This document shows positions 59,456 to 64,000 of a stretch of DNA of 64,000 nucleotides, in pieces. This DNA comes from Fagopyrum homotropicum (lineage: Eukaryota > Streptophyta > Magnoliopsida > Caryophyllales > Polygonaceae). The translations under genes were made by a program, and so were the position numbers. Position 1 is the stretch's first letter; every line of letters starts with the position of its first letter. Below the pieces are notes generated by a model, which was given only the letters and a program-made list of their open reading frames with translations, did not search any database and had not been told where the DNA came from. The stretch covers positions 49,894,993-49,958,992 of the forward strand of contig BSWB01000005.1 in assembly GCA_033239125.1 (NCBI GenBank), in the 5' to 3' direction.

Positions 59456-59851
59456 AGTGTTGCATGTTGATTGTCTATGTTGTGTGTTTGTGCTTTTACC
59501 TTCATACTTATGCATAGAATGTTAGCTATCGGTTTTATACCGCTTGTAGATGCCTTGCAGGTTAAGACAATTGTAGAGAGATCCGGAGGAAATGGTCAGC
59601 CGGGTCCACGTACTCTTTTAGTTGGGAGCGAGGTTGTCTTATGTTCTTTATATGCGTCGTTTAGTACCGTTGCTTTGTAAGGCTGATACATATCCTTCAT
59701 ATATATATATATTGTTTAAATTTTTCAAATGTTTTAATACTTTTGTACCTTGTTGTAAGAATCTTGTAAAATCGTTGTCAAACTAATGTCGGGATCCATT
59801 GTGAGGTCCTAACCAGTAGCTCCCCGAGTTCTGAAAATTTGGGGTGTTACA
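59455..59851 (+). repeat. I-family 5' LTR remnant
   Basis: Last 397 bp of the LTR, matching 58855-59250 closely. The short plus frame shared by both copies (58874-59083 and 59471-59680) is LTR sequence. Confidence 0.9.
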
Positions 59852-59854
59852 ATA

Positions 59855-59866
59855 TGGTATCAGGGC
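59855..59866 (+). other. I-family primer binding site (tRNA-iMet)
   Basis: TGGTATCAGGGC, 3 nt after the LTR, one change from the standard TGGTATCAGAGC. Confidence 0.85.
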
Positions 59867-60629
59867 TCTAGGTTGGCAACAATGACACATGAAATCTTCT
59901 GAAAGACCAAATGTATAAAATAACTAGAACCCGGAAGGGGTCTAAAGTTTTCAAAAACGGATTTCTGTTTCTACACACGCATAGTCGGGTTGTTGGGTTA
60001 GTAGTACATCGGACCACCATTGCTCTCCGTGGATCTCTGCAACTTGGATCGATAGGAGTGAGTATATAGACTTTTTATGAGGTTTACTATTATATGTTAC
60101 ATACATGTGTATGCTTAGCTTGTTAGTATCCTAAAGGATATTTTTATATCCTTTAGTCTTGATATCACGAAGCGATTATCGCCTCATGATAAATCAACTG
60201 CGGACTTGACGAATCTCCAACACGATGCAATGGAATCGGACCTTGAATTGAGTATTATATTCGGGTAGGCCGCTTGGTGATCCTTGGAAAGCATCCAAAG
60301 AACAAGTGAGCAAGTAAGTAAAGCTGTGAGGATAAATTTTACCACAAGCACAATCAGATGAGGAAGAAATTCTTGAGTCAGTTCATTTAGAAGGAATAGA
60401 AAGTCGTACAAGGAACTCGGGCATACGAGGCCGAGAGATGGAATTAGAAGAACCATGCAAGAGACTACAAGAGTGCGGAGTAGAGATAACAATATTGGAA
60501 CGAGACAAGTAGAATTGAGTACAACCAATATAGCGGAATCAAGGACATTATAATCGAGGCGGATGCCCATAGACCATTAGGGGCATGAGAAACCAGAAGA
60601 GACAAAGTGTCAATCCGGGTGTGAGAATC

Positions 60630-61650
60630 TAAGGTGCACGGAATTAAGACTTACAATCGAGTGTAAAAGAGAAAAGGCAGACCCCACAAGTGTGGGGAGG
60701 TTTTGACCTCCTCAGAGATATAAGAAGTTTGAAAGAAACCGCGAAGCCAATATCCAAAGAATGGAAGCTTGTATCAGGGTCAATAGAGTTTCAGGAAGAC
60801 GATATTACCACCAACACCAATGAAGAAATCTTTATGGGAGAACGGCCTTGCTAGACTCAAGAGTCCAGGGTAACCCGAATTATCACAGGACCTAAGCCAT
60901 CAACACAGATGGTCTATGCAAAAGGAATTACAAGTGGATGATCATTACGGCCATAAGAATTTCAAAGACGCTTATAAGCTATCATGGAAACTTGAAACGA
61001 CTATTTATGCCAGATGAATGACACAATCGAACTAGAGAAAGGGAGTTAGCCCATAAGAAGCGGAAGGGTGGAAGGTAGAACAAACTAAAGAAGTATAAAA
61101 GGATTGTTGTGAGTAACTGTTTACCTACTAGCTAAGGAAATTTTGACAGATCGCAATTAACACGGAATGGAGACCTACAACTTAATGTAAGAGCAAAAGG
61201 TAGACTTCACAAGCCTGGCGACGTTTTGTCTTCTTTAAAGATAAGAATTTTAAGAGGAATCACAACGCCAGTATCGAAAGGATGGAAGCCCTGTAACCTA
61301 GTCAACAAAGATTTGGAAGGAAATATTACAAACAACGCCGATTAAGGAAATTGTGTTTGTGAGAATCGTGTGGGGGACTCAAGAGTCCAGGGTAACCCCC
61401 ATTTATAACAGAACATAGGTTATCAACATAGACGGTCCCTGTAAAGGGACTACAATTGGGAGGTAATTAAAAGTTATTGGAACTACAAGACGCTTACCAT
61501 CTATCGTGGAGTGTTAGGAACGACTTTTGACGTCAGGCGAATGGCACAATGAGACTTGAGAAAGAGAGTGATCCCAAAAGAAGCAGAAGAGTGAAAGATA
61601 AGACGAACTAAAGAAGGATAAAAGGATTAATCTAGTAGGTGATGTGCACC
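60630..61650 (+). repeat. Diverged tandem duplication, period about 525 bp
   Basis: Paired landmarks: CACGGAATTAAGACTTACAA (60638) and CACGGAATGGAGACCTACAA (61160); ACTCAAGAGTCCAGGGTAAC (60856 and 61379); GACGCTTA...TATCAT/TATCGT; AAAAGGATT near the ends. Confidence 0.8.
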
Positions 61651-63702
61651 AAAAGTTTAATACCAGTAGAGTAAGTCAATTATAGACTGACCGATGTCAA
61701 CCAAGGACGTGCAAGTATTGTTTGGTATTAACGAGTTATGTGCCGTTAAGAAGAGATAACTGTGACTGGGGATCTATGAAGTAGCTTTATCGACGCCTTA
61801 GAGGATTTCATCAAGTAGGCAACGACAACCTTCTTGGATGAATTAAAGGTATAAAGAGAAACGTTTTAAGGGTTACTTCTTGGCTAGTTAAGATCAAACT
61901 CCGGTCAAGTCAGGGAGTTTGGATCCGTGGTAGAAGAATTAAGAAAGTAAGCACAAGAAGTTGTTTTTCAATCGTTGTTTTATTTTCTTAAGGCAAGTAA
62001 AGAAGGTACTTGGTACTTCATCCGTATAAGACACATGGTGTAATTGGAAGAAAGAGTTTAGGGTCAATCATTTTGTACTTACAGAAAAGGTCCTTAGGAT
62101 TAATGAGGTTCAACAGGATAATCAGAGTAGCGTAGCGGAAGCGTGGTGGGTCCTCACCCACAAAGCAAGAAGCTCAAGGGTACTGATGGATGTGAGTGAC
62201 TGAAAATGTTGTACGGAAACTTTTGTGCATGTAGTGGTAATAGAAGGAGACTGGTACCCTTTATGGATCCAAGCGAAACATGACGACTTCGTCACAGGTC
62301 GACAGATAAGTAATGTGGGAATTTAATACCGAATGGAGGACTATAGAGTAGTCTTCCCGATGGATTTAGAATAAAATTGACGACATAATAAAAGTATTGT
62401 GCATGGTCTTTACCAGGAAACTCAGAGTGAGTAACTACCCTATTGAGTCGAAGATACATAAGAAAGAGAAGTGACAGGAGCATACTTGCAACCTAGTAAC
62501 TGTGCTTAAAGAAAGCATAGGCTCAGAGTATATTTTATGTGTAATGATATGTCAGAATAGAGCCTAGTTGCGTTTTCAGTTAGAGGGATATTACTAGTCC
62601 GATAAAAGTGGAGGATACAAGAGTTCAATGTTGACGGTATGTTAGCATTTATCAAGTATTTATGATCAAATAACTGTGATATAAGATCACTTTGTGTCTA
62701 ATATCGTCATTCCGGACATATTTTGTGTCACTTAAGATCTTGGGAAATGTGTGGGAAGCCTAGGTTAGAGCTAACGATATATTAGAGATCTAGAAATAAT
62801 ATAATAATGCCAAGTGAACAAAGAGGATGACCACTAGATTTGATTTTGGTTGTCTCGAGTGTTAGACCTGAAAAGGGTAAAGGTGACGATTCCTTACCTG
62901 AGGAATAAGATGACTGCATAATATTAAAAGACAAGACCAAGTGGGTCGTGTTACGAAGAGCATTGAGCACTTGGTAAGTGTTGGTGGGTGTCCAAGACCT
63001 TTGACCTGATTATGTAGTCAGAACCTTTTCAGAAGGCCGGAAGCAGGTGGTCATAACGAAGGGAAGAAAGTTGAATAGATCATTTTCCGTAGGGTCATCA
63101 AAGGATCTAGAAGTGAGTTGTGTAAGGCAACCATGAGAAGTTTTAAAGCGGTTTAAAAGTGTCTGATAGACTAATATTCCTCACCCTATTGGAGAGTGCA
63201 ACTTCAGTTTCCATGGAGACTAAATTTTGGGAACTGAGTTGACAATTTCAGTTGGAGTGATACCTACCAGACACGAGTTAGGTCTTCGATTTAGAGGATC
63301 AGACAGTTGAGCCGGATGATACCGGTCAGATATCCGGTAACCACTCTAGAACATGGTAGCAAATGCTTGTGATCTATGTACCTGAAAAGATTTAAGATTC
63401 AGTGGTTTTATGAAAAGTTGATAAGGCTACCTAAGATATGGGGGATAGTAAGGGACGTAACCTTTCAAAGACCTATGTAGCGATAGTTGTAACCTTGAGA
63501 GTGACGATTTAGGGTTTGACCTTGTATGTGTGATATTGTTTGACTGCTTGTTTATTTTATGATTGAGTGTTTAGTTAGTGATGTGTTCTTTTGGTAACCG
63601 TGATGTGCGGGATACTTAGATGTGAAAACGACGAGACTTTTTGTATAGCGATCAAACACTCCCATTTGGTGCATTGAAGGCCGATCAGGATTGTCTTACC
63701 CT

Positions 63703-63903
63703 AAGTTTCGGGACGAAACTTATTTTGAGAGGGATCTGATGTAACGACCGGATTTTTCGTTATGCTTTGATAGGGTTACAGGAGTTTAGAAAACGAAATT
63801 AATATTTAGTGACACTAGGATATACAAGTTTAATTTTGGAAGTCGTTTGATTAAATACATTCTTCTAAGTTTCGGGACGAAACTTATTTTAAGGGGGTAC
63901 TGA
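63703..63903 (+). other. Duplicated pre-LTR signal (stem plus polypurine tract)
   Basis: AAGTTTCGGGACGAAACTT occurs at 63703-63721 and 63867-63885. The first is followed by TATTTTGAGAGGGATCTGA and TGTAACGACCGG, which looks like an LTR start. The second is followed by TTTTAAGGGGG and the true 3' LTR. Confidence 0.8.
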
Positions 63904-64000
63904 TGTAATATCCGGAATTTTTATTCCGTTTAATTCCGTAGCAAACCGGATTTCGATCTTTTGATCCTTAGCTGTCTACGTAGTTGGACACTATATCTCA
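63904..64000 (+). repeat. I-family 3' LTR, start only
   Basis: TGTAATATCCGGAATTTTTA onward, cut by the window end. Confidence 0.92.

Larger units (their letters stand above)
59867..63903 (+). pseudogene. I-family internal region, degenerate pol
   Basis: About 4 kb with no frame over about 128 codons. The leader resembles those of A and C. A faint reverse transcriptase trace lies at about 61990-62110 (an AAAGAAGGTACTTGG...CCTTAGGATTAATGA pattern like KKDGTW...PRIDD). A diverged duplication of about 525 bp occupies 60630-61650. No intact domain is present. Confidence 0.65.
59455..64000 (+). mobile_element. I-family element, 5'-truncated, running off the window
   Basis: A 5' LTR remnant (59455-59851), primer site (59855-59866), internal region (59852-63903) and the start of the 3' LTR (63904-64000, TGTAATATCCGG). 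The first 96 bp of the 3' LTR differ from solo LTR I-2 at only a few positions. Confidence 0.9.

Overview
This window is intergenic nuclear DNA from a flowering plant with a repeat-rich genome, most likely a eudicot. The evidence is AT-rich spacers with plant splice sites, Athila-type and chromovirus (Tekay/Del-like) Ty3/gypsy elements, initiator-tRNA-Met and TGGCGCC-type primer binding sites, plant Helitron ends, a PIF/Harbinger-type MITE and a degenerate plant L1-like LINE. I cannot name the species. No complete host gene was found. Host material consists of captured or broken gene fragments and one short exon-like reading frame split by a solo LTR.

Left flank (1-11666). Two adjacent gene fragments, one from xanthine dehydrogenase (2374-2882) and one from a DExH-box RNA helicase (3238-4175), lie upstream of a good Helitron 3' terminus (5433-5461). 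They look like a Helitron transduplication. Further right are a 310-bp Tourist-like MITE with TTA duplication (7451-7760), a complete 388-bp non-autonomous Helitron inserted exactly between A and T (10561-10948), and an old direct repeat whose second copy is the target of the next element.

Nested stack (11667-47172). Target-site duplications resolve it layer by layer. Element A is a chromovirus-like element (11667-47172, duplication ACAAT). Its 3' LTR is split by element B, an Athila-like relic (18948-45373, duplication ATTGC). B contains chromovirus C (about 20072-41653), and C contains Athila-like D (about 24706-35203). C's 3' LTR also carries two solo LTRs, F (36119-39182, duplication ACGTT) and minus-strand E (39376-41147, duplication CTGTG). 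B carries minus-strand solo LTR G (41971-43772). Deletions have fused B's 5' LTR to C's leader and C's polymerase to D's 5' LTR.

Right part (47173-64000). Solo LTR I-1 (47751-50747, minus, duplication AGCAC) splits a promoter-like region plus exon. A decayed LINE (about 51050-53818) abuts a minus-strand Athila fragment H (53818-56125 and 59251-59455), which is split by solo LTR I-2 (56126-59250, duplication ATGAT). A 5'-truncated I-family element (59455 to window end) follows.

Most notable signal: the Athila-type families share an inverted-repeat motif, CCWCGRCCGWGG. It appears as a family-specific version with compensating changes in the two arms, clustered at equivalent places in the LTR, just upstream of the extra ORF, and in D even inside coding sequence. 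I know of no description of it, but could not search. A second theme is elements with wrecked polymerase regions but well-kept LTRs, which suggests families mobilised in trans.
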